From NCBI RefSeq assembly GCF_020906275.1, contig NZ_CP086727.1, forward strand, positions 2,542,001-2,606,000: 64,000 bases of DNA, in the 5' to 3' direction. Shown in pieces: positions 37,992 to 47,120 of the stretch. A program made the translations under genes and the position numbers. Under the pieces are notes generated by a model. The model did no database searches and had not been told where the DNA came from. It saw nothing but the letters and a program-made list of their open reading frames with translations. Each line of letters begins with the position of its first letter. The stretch's first letter is position 1. The stretch comes from Parasphingorhabdus litoris DSM 22379. GTDB taxonomy: Bacteria; Pseudomonadota; Alphaproteobacteria; Sphingomonadales; Sphingomonadaceae.

Positions 37992-38483
37992 AAATAATAC
38001 CTTAAAAATAGCAGCGAGTGTTACGGCACAGCATCATTGCTATGCGCGCGTCCGCCGTCGGTTAAGACGACCCGCGTGATCAGGCTGCCGGGAAATAAAA
38101 GAGCAATGAGGCGAGGTTCGAGATAAACTTTTCATCTCTCACGCAGAACTTTCGCCAGACAGTTATCTGCCTTTGCTGTGACGCTAAATAGGATCAAAAG
38201 AAATCAAGTCAAGTTTTTTGTGCGCCGCAACATATTTGCATCTTGCCCAAACAGGCCATGAAAGCCCCTGTAAATACTGCTTTCCTACATTGATGGCATG
38301 CGTATAGATTGTCTGTGACGCTGTTCGTTCTTCTAAGAGCCTGATTTTGACTTTTTCGGCCAGACATGTCGCGATTTTTCAGTCGATTCTGTGTCGAAGC
38401 TGTATAAACTGTCAGGAATTCGGGCCCTAATATGAACGAATCAAATTGTGCCAAAGGATTAGGGTTAGGGTTTGCAGGATATG
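37992..38483. other. Long divergent intergenic region between rhlE and the gamma-glutamyltransferase gene
   Basis: About 490 bp without a supported gene; an 81-codon minus frame inside has no family resemblance. It must hold both promoters. RhlE-type helicases often have long cold-responsive leaders, which would fit, but I cannot identify a specific motif. A short TTAGGG-TTAGGG-TT run sits near 38458. Confidence 0.5.
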
Positions 38484-40280
38484 ATGAAACGGTTTTTGGC
38501 TTTTACCGCGGCGGCGGCTTTGTCCTTTACTCCGGCAGCAGCGCAACAAACAGCCACAAAAAGCGGCGTTCAGAAACCCGCCCTTGAAATTGGCGGCGGC
38601 GGGCGTCCGGTTGGCGAAGCCTGGGCCCGCAGCCCCGTCTACGCGGCAAACGGGATGGTCGCGACCGCCCATCCGCTGGCCAGCCAGATCGCGATTGATA
38701 TCCTCAAGAAAGGTGGCACCGCGGTTGATGCCGCGATTGCCGCCAATGCCGCGCTCGGACTGATGGAACCGACCGGCAACGGTATTGGCGGGGATCTGTT
38801 TGCAATTATCTGGGACCCCAAAACTCAAAAGCTTTACGGCCTGAACGCGTCTGGCAAAAGCCCGATGGGTACGTCCTATGAAGAGTTTATCAAGCAGCTG
38901 GATGGCCGTGAAACCATCCCGCCCTTCGGTCCGCTGCCGGTCACTGTGCCAGGAACGGTGGATGGCTGGTTTGAGATGCATGAGCGGTTTGGCAGGCTGA
39001 GCATGGCCGACATCCTCGCGCCAACGATTGACTATGCCAATGAAGGGCATCCGATTGCGCCAGTTATCGGTTATTATTTTGGCCGCAATCTCAAACGCTT
39101 TGAAGAAAATCTCGATATGATCGGGGAGTTTGAAAATGCGCGTGCGACCTATTTTGCGGATGGACCGCCCAAGGAAGGAAAGATTTTCAAAAATCCGGAC
39201 CTAGCCAACACCTTGACCAAGATTGCCGAAGGTGGCCGCGATGTATTTTACAAAGGCGAGATCGCCCGGACAATGGATGCCTATTTCAAACGCATCGGCG
39301 GCAATCTGCGCTACGAAGATTTTGCGGCGCATAGCAGCAAATGGGTGGAACCGGGCTGCGTGACCTATCGCAAAGGCTATGAATTGTGTGAACTTCCACC
39401 GAACAGTCAGGGCTTTGCGGCGCTGCAAATGGCGAATATCCTGAAAAATATCGACCTCGCGCAATATCCGCGCGGCAGTGCCGAAGTGCTGCACTATATT
39501 ACCGAAGCCAAGCGGCTTGCCTTTGAGGATGTGGCGCGTTTCTATGCCGACCCGGACATGTCCCCTGCCCCGCTCGACTGGCTGCTCAGCGATGCCTATG
39601 GCAAGGAGCGTTTCGCGCTGATTGATCCGGCCAAGGCGTCACCGGAATTCGGACCCGGCGAGCCCAAGCTCGAAGGCGAAGGGGATACGACCTATCTGAC
39701 GGTGGCCGACAAAGACGGCATGATGGTGTCGTTGATCCAGTCCAATTATCGCGGCATGGGCAGCGGCTTGGTCGCAGATGGCCTCGGCTTCATGTTTCAG
39801 GATCGCGGGGAGCTTTTCTCACTCGATCCAAACCATCCCAATGTCTACGCACCGGGCAAACGCCCATTTCAGACTATCATCCCGGCCTTCATGAAAAAGG
39901 ATGGCAAACCCTATATGTCCTTTGGCCTGATGGGCGGCGGCATGCAGCCGCAGGGTCATGTGCAGGTGATGATCAACATGGTCGACTATGGCATGAACCT
40001 GCAGGAAGCCGGCGATGCGGCGCGGCTCAACCATGATGGCGGACGGCAACCGACCAATGATCTGGCTGGCACCGGTGCGGACCTGCTCGGGACTCTGAAT
40101 GTGGAGCCGGGTATTTCAGATGAGACGGTAGAGCGGCTCAAGGCGATGGGCCACAAGGTCAAACGGGTCGATAATGGGGTGATGTTCGGTGGCTATCAAG
40201 CGATCGTCCGCGATCCGGAAACGGGTGTCTATCACGGCGCCACCGAAATGCGGAAGGATGGCCAAGCGCTGGGCTATTAA
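38484..40280 (+). CDS. ggt: Gamma-glutamyltransferase (Ntn hydrolase)
   Basis: A 598-residue exported enzyme that removes the gamma-glutamyl group of glutathione and similar compounds. A signal peptide ends in A-A-A-Q-Q (about 22). The precursor is cut before Thr402 in G-D-T-T-Y-L-T, which becomes the N-terminal nucleophile of the small subunit. The large-subunit elements G-G-T-A-V-D-A-A-I-A and G-N-G-I-G-G-D are present. In the small subunit, G-L-M-G-G-G-M-Q-P-Q-G-H-V-Q is the family C-terminal motif. AGGA precedes the double ATG; I use the second. It looks monocistronic. Confidence 0.93.
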   Translation: MKRFLAFTAAAALSFTPAAAQQTATKSGVQKPALEIGGGGRPVGEAWARSPVYAANGMVATAHPLASQIAIDILKKGGTAVDAAIAANAALGLMEPTGNGIGGDLFAIIWDPKTQKLYGLNASGKSPMGTSYEEFIKQLDGRETIPPFGPLPVTVPGTVDGWFEMHERFGRLSMADILAPTIDYANEGHPIAPVIGYYFGRNLKRFEENLDMIGEFENARATYFADGPPKEGKIFKNPDLANTLTKIAEGGRDVFYKGEIARTMDAYFKRIGGNLRYEDFAAHSSKWVEPGCVTYRKGYELCELPPNSQGFAALQMANILKNIDLAQYPRGSAEVLHYITEAKRLAFEDVARFYADPDMSPAPLDWLLSDAYGKERFALIDPAKASPEFGPGEPKLEGEGDTTYLTVADKDGMMVSLIQSNYRGMGSGLVADGLGFMFQDRGELFSLDPNHPNVYAPGKRPFQTIIPAFMKKDGKPYMSFGLMGGGMQPQGHVQVMINMVDYGMNLQEAGDAARLNHDGGRQPTNDLAGTGADLLGTLNVEPGISDETVERLKAMGHKVKRVDNGVMFGGYQAIVRDPETGVYHGATEMRKDGQALGY

Positions 40281-40285
40281 GGCCG

Positions 40286-40948
40286 CTAACCGGCGTTCAT
40301 AACCGCGTAAAGGCTACCCGCAACAATGGCAATGCTAGCGATCAGAGCTACGGGGCGGACATTGACGGCCGACACCGGCTCGATATCGCTGCGGCGGCCC
40401 GTCACCATCGGGCGGATGAGATTGTCTTTCAGGATCAGCCGATAGATTGCAATGGCCGCGATATGCAGCACGATCAGCGCGACAAGGATATCGAAATTGA
40501 GCTCATGGATATCGGCAATATCCCTGCCAGTGCTGAAGCTCACGAGAATGGATAGAGGGCCGGATTCCAGGCCATCGACATCGACGGCAAACAGCCCGGT
40601 TCCAATCTGCACAGACAGTGCAGCCAGCAGCGCGAAAACGCTTAAGCTGCCGATAGGACTGTGGCCGAAAGAGGGGCTGTGCCGCCCCGTGAAAAGGTCA
40701 CGGATATAGGTAGGTGCTGCGGTCAGACGCTTGATCATCGGAACAAAGCGCGCGGTCCAACTGCCGATGATACCCCAGACCAGGCGGAAAAGGATCAGCG
40801 CGAACAAGGTCAGCCCCAGCCGTCGATGCCAGTCCATCATGCCTTCTTCGGCCGTCCACCACATCAGCGGGATGAGCAGGACGATCAGCCAGTGAAACAG
40901 GCGGACCGTCCAATCCCAGACAAGTGTCTGCCCGGCCTTTGAGGTCAT
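40286..40948 (-). CDS. Cytochrome b561-type diheme membrane protein
   Basis: A 220-residue protein with four main membrane helices plus one at the C-terminus. Heme-ligand histidines are placed as in cytochrome b/b6-domain proteins: R-L-F-H-W in helix 1, W-H-R-R-L-G-L in helix 2 and L-I-V-L-H-I-A-A-I near the end. Such proteins pass electrons between the quinone pool and periplasmic c-type cytochromes. Its start lies 6 bp from the end of the cytochrome c gene on the same strand, so the two probably form an electron-transfer pair. Confidence 0.88.
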   Translation of the reverse strand: MTSKAGQTLVWDWTVRLFHWLIVLLIPLMWWTAEEGMMDWHRRLGLTLFALILFRLVWGIIGSWTARFVPMIKRLTAAPTYIRDLFTGRHSPSFGHSPIGSLSVFALLAALSVQIGTGLFAVDVDGLESGPLSILVSFSTGRDIADIHELNFDILVALIVLHIAAIAIYRLILKDNLIRPMVTGRRSDIEPVSAVNVRPVALIASIAIVAGSLYAVMNAG

Positions 40949-40954
40949 CGTAGG

Positions 40955-41482
40955 TTAGTCGTCCAGGCGATAATCATCGTGGCAGGCTTTGCAGGTGCCA
41001 CCGGTGGCTTTAAACGCCTCGCCAATGGCCGCCATATCAGCGCCCTGGGCAACGGTATTCAGATTAGCCGCAGCTTCCTGCATATTGCCAACCTTCTCTT
41101 GGAAATCCGCCATATTTTCCCAGATCGCAGGCAGCGCGTCTGTTTCAACACCGGATTCAGGACCGCTGCCTTCCGGCCACCAGTCCGCCATGCCTTCTGT
41201 GGCTTCCGGAACCGCAGCAGCCGCTTCCTGGATAATCGCGATATCCGGGCTGCTGGCTTTCAGTTGATCGCTGATCGCCTTGAACGCGTCGCCCACTTTT
41301 TCAAGCTGGCCTTGACGGGCTTCAATCTGTTCCTTGATCGTCATGCCGTTGGGCAATTGTGCGCTGGCCGCTTCACTGGCGGCCTCTGACTCAGCTTCTG
41401 ATCCGCCGCTGCCGCCACATGCACTAAGCAACATCATCGTTGCGATAGCCGGAGCTACAATCTTTACCCTTAGCATTTTCAT
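40955..41482 (-). CDS. Cytochrome c' family lipoprotein
   Basis: A 175-residue protein. The signal peptide ends in lipobox L-L-S-A-C (Cys23 in the shorter form), followed by a Gly/Ser/Glu/Ala linker. The mature part is a helical bundle, and the single heme motif C-K-A-C-H lies about ten residues from the C-terminus, as in cytochromes c' and c556. It is therefore a membrane-anchored periplasmic high-spin or c556-like cytochrome. GGAGG lies five bases before the ATG at 41482. It is upstream of and probably co-transcribed with the cytochrome b561 gene. Confidence 0.88.
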   Translation of the reverse strand: MKMLRVKIVAPAIATMMLLSACGGSGGSEAESEAASEAASAQLPNGMTIKEQIEARQGQLEKVGDAFKAISDQLKASSPDIAIIQEAAAAVPEATEGMADWWPEGSGPESGVETDALPAIWENMADFQEKVGNMQEAAANLNTVAQGADMAAIGEAFKATGGTCKACHDDYRLDD

Positions 41483-41576
41483 CAAGGCCTCCTTGTCTGT
41501 CTAGATCCCCAAAGAATGCTGGGGTAAGGAATAACTACAGGAAAATCGGCGAGTTGGCCAGCACCGAGAAAGCCCC

Positions 41577-42737
41577 TTAATAGGAGCGCGGCAAATCCAG
41601 AACATGCTCGGCGAGATAGGACAGGATCAGGTTGGTCGAGATTGGCGCGATTTGATAGAGCCGCGTCTCCCGCCATTTGCGCTCGATATCATAATCCTCG
41701 GCAAAGGCGAAACCGCCATGGGTTTGCATGCACGCCTCGCCTGCCGCCCATGATGCTTCAGAGGCGAGCATTTTCGCCATATTCGCTTCTGCTGCCATCC
41801 CCTCGCCGGCATCGAACATGGCCGCTGCCTTGCGTACCATCAGGTCCGCTGCTTCGGTTTGCGCATAGCTGCGGGCGATTGGGAACTGTACGCCCTGGTT
41901 TTGACCGATCGGGCGATCGAATACCTCGCGCTCGCTCGCATAATGCGATGCCTTTTTGGTGAACCAGCGCGCGTCACCGATACATTCGGCGGCGATCAAT
42001 ACCCGCTCGGCATTCATACCGTTGAGGATGTAGCGCAGCCCTTTGCCTTCCTCACCAATGATATTGGCCGCCGGCACGCGCAGGTCGTCAAAATAGACTT
42101 CGGTTGTGCTGTGGTTGATCATCGTACGAATGGGTTTGATGGTGAGACCGTTGCCCACTGCTTCGCGCATATCGACGATGAACACGGAGAGGCCGTCGGT
42201 TCGCTTCTGTACCTGATCCTGCGGCGTTGTGCGGGCCAGCAGGACCATCAGGTCGCTATATTCCGCGCGGCTGGTCCAGACCTTTTGGCCGTTGATCACA
42301 TAATCATCGCCGTCACGCATAGCCGTGGTCTTTAGGCCTAGCGTGTTTGTACCGCTCCCCGGCTCGGTCACGCCAAAGGCTTGCAGACGCAGCTCACCCG
42401 TTGCGATCTTGGGAAGATATTGCTGTTTCTGCCCTTCGCTGCCATCGCGCAAGATCGTGCCCATAATATACATCTGCGCGTGGCACGCACTGGCATTGCA
42501 ACCGCTGCTGTGAATTTCCTCAAGGATCGCTGCAGCGGCGGAAAGACCCAGTCCGCTGCCGCCATATTCTTCCGGGATTAGTGCCGCCAGAAAGCCCGCT
42601 TTGGTAAGTGCCTCGACAAATTCCTCAGGATAGGCGCGTTCCCGATCTTTCTCCCGCCAATAGCTGCCGGGGAAATCGCTGCACAAGGCGCGCACGGCTT
42701 CGCGCATTTGCGCGATTTCTGGCGTGTCATTCCACAT
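41577..42737 (-). CDS. Acyl-CoA dehydrogenase family flavoprotein
   Basis: A 386-residue enzyme of normal length for the family. It has F-G-V-T-E-P-G-S-G-T-N-T-L (FAD-binding middle domain), G-Q-K-V-W-T-S, and the C-terminal helical domain with Q-T-H-G-G-F-A-F-A-E-D-Y-D-I-E-R, where the usual R-D region follows. It should oxidise an acyl-CoA to the enoyl-CoA; chain specificity is unknown. The ATG at 42737 overlaps the fghA stop by one base (TGATG), so it is translationally coupled to formaldehyde genes, an unusual partnership. Confidence 0.9.
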   Translation of the reverse strand: MWNDTPEIAQMREAVRALCSDFPGSYWREKDRERAYPEEFVEALTKAGFLAALIPEEYGGSGLGLSAAAAILEEIHSSGCNASACHAQMYIMGTILRDGSEGQKQQYLPKIATGELRLQAFGVTEPGSGTNTLGLKTTAMRDGDDYVINGQKVWTSRAEYSDLMVLLARTTPQDQVQKRTDGLSVFIVDMREAVGNGLTIKPIRTMINHSTTEVYFDDLRVPAANIIGEEGKGLRYILNGMNAERVLIAAECIGDARWFTKKASHYASEREVFDRPIGQNQGVQFPIARSYAQTEAADLMVRKAAAMFDAGEGMAAEANMAKMLASEASWAAGEACMQTHGGFAFAEDYDIERKWRETRLYQIAPISTNLILSYLAEHVLDLPRSY

Positions 42738-43573
42738 CAGAGCCGCTCCGCATGCCAACGCAAATGATCATCCATGAAGGTCGAGATGGTGAAATAGCTA
42801 TGATCATATCCCTCGCGCATATTGAGCGTCAGAGGGATAGCGACCCGCTCGCACGCTGCCACTAGCAAATTTGGTTTGAGCTGTTCTTCGAGAAACTGAT
42901 CTGCGGTCCCTTGATCAATCAATATATCCGAAATGCGTGCGCCATCGTCGATTAGGGCGCAGGTGTCATAGTCTCGCCAAGTCGATTGATCAGCGCCCAG
43001 ATATCCGCCGAGCGCCTTGTGCCCCCAAGGACAATTTATCGGAGAGACGATCGGTGCAAAGGCCGAGACACTTTTGAAACGACCTGGATTGCGCAGTGCA
43101 ATGGTCAATGCCCCATGGCCACCCATGCTGTGGCCGAATATACCCTGCCGCTTCATATCCGCCGGAAACTCGTTGGCCACAAGAGCCGGCAATTCCCGTT
43201 CAATATAGCTGCGCATGCGAAAGTTGGCGGCCCACGGCTCCGCAGTCGCATCAACATAAAAGCCAGCACCCTGCCCCATATCATAGGCATCATCATCCGG
43301 TACTGCATCACCGCGCGGTGACGTATCGGGACAGATAATGATCAGCCCCAATTCACTCGCCAATCGGCGATATTCGCCTTTGTCCATGACGTTGGCATGG
43401 GTGCAGGTCAGACCGGACAGATACCAGAGCACGGGTAGTCTCGCGCCATCCTCATGCTCCGGCACAAAAACGGCAAACGTCATCTCCGTTTTTGTTTCGG
43501 CGGAGGCATGGGAATAAACGCCCTGCACTCCGCCGAAAGCCTTGTTTTCCGAAACTGTTTTCAGAGCGCTCAT
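42737..43573 (-). CDS. fghA: S-formylglutathione hydrolase
   Basis: A 278-residue esterase-D-type hydrolase that releases formate and glutathione in the last step of GSH-dependent formaldehyde oxidation. The nucleophile is Ser149 in G-H-S-M-G-G; acid and base are expected at D-Q-G-T-A-D and G-Y-D-H-S-Y-F near residues 218-260. S-G-L-T-C-T-H and W-G-H-K-A-L-G-G-Y-L-G are highly characteristic. It overlaps the VOC gene by 4 bp and the acyl-CoA dehydrogenase by 1 bp on the same strand, downstream of adhC. Confidence 0.95.
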   Translation of the reverse strand: MSALKTVSENKAFGGVQGVYSHASAETKTEMTFAVFVPEHEDGARLPVLWYLSGLTCTHANVMDKGEYRRLASELGLIIICPDTSPRGDAVPDDDAYDMGQGAGFYVDATAEPWAANFRMRSYIERELPALVANEFPADMKRQGIFGHSMGGHGALTIALRNPGRFKSVSAFAPIVSPINCPWGHKALGGYLGADQSTWRDYDTCALIDDGARISDILIDQGTADQFLEEQLKPNLLVAACERVAIPLTLNMREGYDHSYFTISTFMDDHLRWHAERL

Positions 43574-43962
43574 CCAGGCCGATACATAGCGCAGAGTTTA
43601 TGGCCATCAAGATCGCGAACATAGGATAAGTGCATCTCGCCCATGGTCGAATTCCTTGGACCCGGAGGATCTTCAATAGACGTCGCGCCATTATCAACAG
43701 CGACGTCATGAAACTCTTTTACCTGTTCCGGCGAAGAGCAAGCGAAACCGATAGTAGCGCCATTGGCGACCGTTGCAGACTGACCATCAATTGGTTGGCT
43801 AACACTAAATATATTACCGTTGTGAATATAGAAAAGCCGGGTCGTGCCGTCTTCTTTTATATCCACCATCGGCTCGCCGGCACCCAGCGTACCGAGCACA
43901 GCATTATAAAATGACTTAGACCTTTCAATATCATTGGTTCCAACCATGACGTGACTGAACAT
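43570..43962 (-). CDS. VOC (glyoxalase/bleomycin-resistance) family protein
   Basis: A 130-residue protein with the paired beta-alpha-beta modules of the VOC fold: F-S-H-V-M-V-G-T-N-D-I-E-R-S-K-S-F-Y at the start and the closing Y-V-R-D-L-D-G-H-K-L-C-A-M-Y. Possible metal ligands are His4 and late acidic residues. It lies between adhC and fghA, overlapping fghA by 4 bp, so it may help glutathione adduct handling, for example hydroxymethylglutathione formation or a glyoxalase-like step. The exact reaction is not known. Confidence 0.85.
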   Translation of the reverse strand: MFSHVMVGTNDIERSKSFYNAVLGTLGAGEPMVDIKEDGTTRLFYIHNGNIFSVSQPIDGQSATVANGATIGFACSSPEQVKEFHDVAVDNGATSIEDPPGPRNSTMGEMHLSYVRDLDGHKLCAMYRPG

Positions 43963-43986
43963 TTTTTCTCTCCTTAATTGAATGTC

Positions 43987-45096
43987 TTAGAAAACCACGA
44001 CACTACGGATGCTCTCGCCCGCATGCATCAGATCAAAGCCCTTGTTTATTTCTTCGAGCGTCAGCGTGTGCGTGATCATCGGATCAATTTCGATCTTGCC
44101 ATTCACATACCAGTCGACGATTTTTGGAACATCCGTGCGGCCCCGTGCGCCGCCAAATGCCGTGCCTTTCCAGACGCGGCCCGTGACCAGTTGAAATGGC
44201 CTTGTTGCTATCTCTTTACCGGCTTCCGCTACACCAATGATGATGCTCTCACCCCAGCCGCGGTGGCAGGCTTCGAGGGCAGTCCGCATCACATCGGTAT
44301 TGCCAGTACAATCAAAAGTATAATCGGCACCGCCATCGGTCAGAGCGACCAGATGCTCGACTATATCACCGCTGACGTCTTTAGGATTGACGAAATGGGT
44401 CATGCCAAACTTACGGCCCCATTCTTCCTTGTCGGGGTTTAAATCAACACCGATAATCTTGTCCGCTCCGACCATCCGGGCACCCTGAATAACGTTCAGA
44501 CCAATGCCGCCTAGGCCGAAGACAATGACATTTGCACCGGGCTCTACCTTCGCTGTGTTGGTGACAGCACCAACACCTGTCGTCACGCCACAGCCGATAT
44601 AACAGCTCTTTTCGAAGGGAGCATCCGTACGGATTTTAGCCACAGCAATTTCAGGCAATATGATAAAGTTCGAGAAAGTGGAGCAGCCCATATAATGATA
44701 AATTGCCTCACCCTTATAGGACATCCGGCTCGTGCCATCCGGCATCAGCCCTTTTCCTTGCGTCGCTCGAATGGCTGTACACAGGTTGGTTTTACCGCTG
44801 AGACATGATTTACACTGGCGACATTCCGGCGTGTAGAGGGGGATCACATGATCATCTGGTACGACAGAAGTAACGCCCGCACCCACTTCGCGGATTATGC
44901 CAGCCCCCTCGTGCCCCAATACGCTGGGAAACTTGCCTTCACTGTCGAGGCCATCAAGCGTATAGGCATCCGTGTGGCAGATACCGGTCGCCATGATCTC
45001 GACCAGCACTTCACCAGCCTTCGGACCTTCCAGATCCAGCTCGACAATTTCCAACGGTTTTTTGGCTTCAAAGGCAACGGCAGCGCGGGTCTTCAT
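43987..45096 (-). CDS. adhC: S-(hydroxymethyl)glutathione dehydrogenase / class III alcohol dehydrogenase
   Basis: A 369-residue zinc enzyme that oxidises S-hydroxymethylglutathione to S-formylglutathione. Catalytic-zinc ligands include Cys40 and His62 (G-H-E-G-A-G), and structural zinc is held by Cys92, Cys95, Cys98 and Cys106. The Rossmann motif [12 protein letters not shown] and G-V-D-L-N-P-D-K are typical of class III ADH. The start at 45096 has AGGAAG upstream and aligns with the family M-K-T-R-A-A-V-A-F; a longer frame to 45186 is unlikely. It heads the adhC-VOC-fghA-acyl-CoA dehydrogenase run. Confidence 0.96.
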   Translation of the reverse strand: MKTRAAVAFEAKKPLEIVELDLEGPKAGEVLVEIMATGICHTDAYTLDGLDSEGKFPSVLGHEGAGIIREVGAGVTSVVPDDHVIPLYTPECRQCKSCLSGKTNLCTAIRATQGKGLMPDGTSRMSYKGEAIYHYMGCSTFSNFIILPEIAVAKIRTDAPFEKSCYIGCGVTTGVGAVTNTAKVEPGANVIVFGLGGIGLNVIQGARMVGADKIIGVDLNPDKEEWGRKFGMTHFVNPKDVSGDIVEHLVALTDGGADYTFDCTGNTDVMRTALEACHRGWGESIIIGVAEAGKEIATRPFQLVTGRVWKGTAFGGARGRTDVPKIVDWYVNGKIEIDPMITHTLTLEEINKGFDLMHAGESIRSVVVF

Positions 45097-45157
45097 AAGA
45101 TAGTGCTTCCTGACAGATTGGTCTGCCTGCAACCTTATCTTATCGCTGTATGCAATC

Positions 45158-45172
45158 AACCGGATTCCGGTT
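45158..45172. promoter_or_regulatory. 6-3-6 dyad upstream of adhC
   Basis: AACCGG-ATT-CCGGTT is a perfect dyad whose near edge is 62 bp from the adhC start. It could be an operator in the adhC/XRE divergent region. A second dyad of the same geometry but different sequence lies at 45301. Confidence 0.35.
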
Positions 45173-45300
45173 CTTAAATATGACAATTGGATGGCGACAG
45201 ATTATTCCGACCGCCAATAAAAACTGACAAGCTGGTCCAGCCGGTCAATATTCTTCTCAATGGCCACCTCTTTCCCCTGCACAATCGATCCGAATTGCCC

Positions 45301-45315
45301 TTGCCATTCTGGCAA
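45301..45315. promoter_or_regulatory. 6-3-6 dyad upstream of the XRE regulator gene
   Basis: TTGCCA-TTC-TGGCAA is a perfect dyad ending 40 bp before the XRE gene start, a suitable place for autoregulation by a dimeric HTH protein. Confidence 0.4.
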
Positions 45316-45355
45316 ATGTGTGAGAAATAAAAAACCATATAGGTTGGAGAAAGTG

Positions 45356-45919
45356 ATGATTAGTCGCATAAGAGAGGTTCGTAAGACCAAAGGTTTGACG
45401 CTGGATGATGTTGCGAAGCGCTGTAATCCGCCAACAACAGCACAGACTATCGGTCGCTTGGAAACAGGCATGCGAACATTGTCACTCGACTGGCTAAACC
45501 GTATCGCCGATGCACTTGCAGTCGATAGCGCAGAACTGCTCGCCTTGCCGGATCAAGATGAGTTACCGGTTGCCGCGATGCTTGATCACAAAGGCGCGCA
45601 CGCTTTAAAAAAGACCGAAGCGATAGCCCAGCCAACGATTGAAACTGATATGGTCGCACTGCGCGTCAAAAGCAGCATTGGTGACTATCGCGCCGGTGAT
45701 GATGTCTGGCTGTCACGGCGCGCACCAGATCAATATGCCGCTGCGCTGAACCGGGACATATTGGTGCCTCGACCGGCCGGACGCTTTCTATTTGGCCGCC
45801 TGATTGGGCGGGAAGGCGACATGATTCAGATATTGCCGCTCGGCAGTGGCGCCCGGCAACAAGTCGTCAAAGATCCTGAGTGGATCGGGGTTGCAGTGAG
45901 GTTGGTAAGATCGCTTTAA
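45356..45919 (+). CDS. XRE-family HTH transcriptional regulator
   Basis: A 187-residue protein. The N-terminal helix-turn-helix (about 1-58: I-R-E-V-R-K-T-K-G-L-T-L-D-D-V-A-K-R, then T-I-G-R-L-E-T-G and L-x-W-L-N-R-I-A-D-A-L) is a standard XRE domain. The C-terminal half is beta-rich, with D-D-V-W-L-S-R-R and P-R-P-A-G-R-F-L-F-G-R-L, resembling S24/LexA-like dimer or ligand regions without an evident protease Ser/Lys pair. The start at 45356 has GGAG upstream. It is divergent from adhC and followed 24 bp later by a GT4 gene. Confidence 0.85.
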   Translation: MISRIREVRKTKGLTLDDVAKRCNPPTTAQTIGRLETGMRTLSLDWLNRIADALAVDSAELLALPDQDELPVAAMLDHKGAHALKKTEAIAQPTIETDMVALRVKSSIGDYRAGDDVWLSRRAPDQYAAALNRDILVPRPAGRFLFGRLIGREGDMIQILPLGSGARQQVVKDPEWIGVAVRLVRSL

Positions 45920-45943
45920 AGGCATGCTGCTAAGACCGTCGTT

Positions 45944-47119
45944 ATGACTAACCCGCTCAACATATTGACGCTATCGACATTGTTCCCCAACGCAGCGTCG
46001 CCCAATTTTGGTATTTTTGTCGAGCGCCAAACCACAGAACTTGCGAGTAGGGCAGAAGCCGATGTCACGGTCATTAACCCCATCGGGATACCTCCCCTGC
46101 CGCTAAGAGGTCTTGAGCCTTATCGCGCTTTAGCAGACCTGCCTGAGCACGAATTGTGGCGAGGGCTCAACGTCTATCGCCCGCGTTTTCCTCTGATCCC
46201 AAAGTTCGGAGGCTCCAGAAACCCGGAACGGATTGCAGCAGCCCTCTTGCCTCTTGTCAAAAAACTCCATGACGGAAAACCATTTGATTTGATTGACGCA
46301 GAGTTTTTCTATCCCGATGGCCCTGCCGCGATGCGCCTGTCGAACCAACTCGACATACCGTTCACGGTAAAGGCTCGCGGAGCGGATATTCATCACTGGG
46401 GAAGAGAAACCAAATGCCTGCCACAGATATTGGCAGCAGCTGACAAGGCTTCCGGTTTGCTGGCGGTGTCCAAAGCGCTGAAACAGGATATGGTTGATCT
46501 TGGTATCGAGAGTGACAAAATTTTGGTTCACTATACCGGTCTCGATCGTCATAAGTTTGCACCCGTTGACCGCTCTGCGACAAAACGCAAACTGGATGTT
46601 CACGGACCATTGTTTATCTGTGCAGGTGCCCTCATCCAGCGCAAGAACCAGGTGCTGGTAATCGAGGCCATACAGTCTATCCCAGACGCCACCTTGATGT
46701 TGGCGGGCACAGGCGAGGAAGAAAATGCATATCGCGCATTAGCCGACAAGTTGGGCGTCAAAAATCGCGTTCGTTTCCTTGGCAATGTTCCCCATGATGA
46801 CTTACCGGAGTTGGTTGCTGCCGCCGATATCGCAATCCTGCCTTCGAAGTCCGAAGGGCTGGCCAACGCCTGGGTAGAAGCCCTTTCCTGCGGCACACCG
46901 ATTATCATCAGCGAAGCTGGTGGCGCGAGGGAATTGCTATGCTCGGATACCGCCGGCCGGATCGTGGAGCAGAAGAGCTCAGCAATTGTTGATGCTGTAA
47001 AAGTGCTCTTAAAGGATAAACCAGAACAAGAGGACGTTCGCGCGACCGTCAGTCAATTTAGCTGGCAAAACAATGGGGATGCGTTGGTGAAACTATTCAC
47101 CAAAATTGTGCGGCGTTAA
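45944..47119 (+). CDS. Glycosyltransferase family 4 (GT-B fold)
   Basis: A 391-residue enzyme. The N-terminal half has the acceptor-side motif N-F-G-I-F-V-E-R-Q, and the C-terminal half has the nucleotide-sugar site with L-P-S-K-S-E-G-L-A-N-A-W-V-E-A-L-S-C-G-T-P (the E-x7-E motif). These place it in GT4 of exopolysaccharide or teichuronic-acid-type transferases. It lies 24 bp after the XRE regulator on the same strand, an odd pairing, and its end is 2 bp from the convergent Mth938-like gene. The sugar and acceptor are unknown. Confidence 0.9.
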   Translation: MTNPLNILTLSTLFPNAASPNFGIFVERQTTELASRAEADVTVINPIGIPPLPLRGLEPYRALADLPEHELWRGLNVYRPRFPLIPKFGGSRNPERIAAALLPLVKKLHDGKPFDLIDAEFFYPDGPAAMRLSNQLDIPFTVKARGADIHHWGRETKCLPQILAAADKASGLLAVSKALKQDMVDLGIESDKILVHYTGLDRHKFAPVDRSATKRKLDVHGPLFICAGALIQRKNQVLVIEAIQSIPDATLMLAGTGEEENAYRALADKLGVKNRVRFLGNVPHDDLPELVAAADIAILPSKSEGLANAWVEALSCGTPIIISEAGGARELLCSDTAGRIVEQKSSAIVDAVKVLLKDKPEQEDVRATVSQFSWQNNGDALVKLFTKIVRR

Positions 47120-47120
47120 A

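Noticed and set aside
38458..38471. TTAGGG-TTAGGG-TT run resembling telomere repeats
   Set aside because: Only two units in a bacterial promoter region just before ggt; chance is sufficient.
38427..39050. 207-codon minus-strand frame opposite ggt
   Set aside because: It overlaps the signal peptide and large subunit of a certain gamma-glutamyltransferase and has no motif of its own.
45202..45471. 89-codon minus frame between adhC and the XRE gene
   Set aside because: It overlaps the XRE HTH coding region, has no ribosome site and no known domain.
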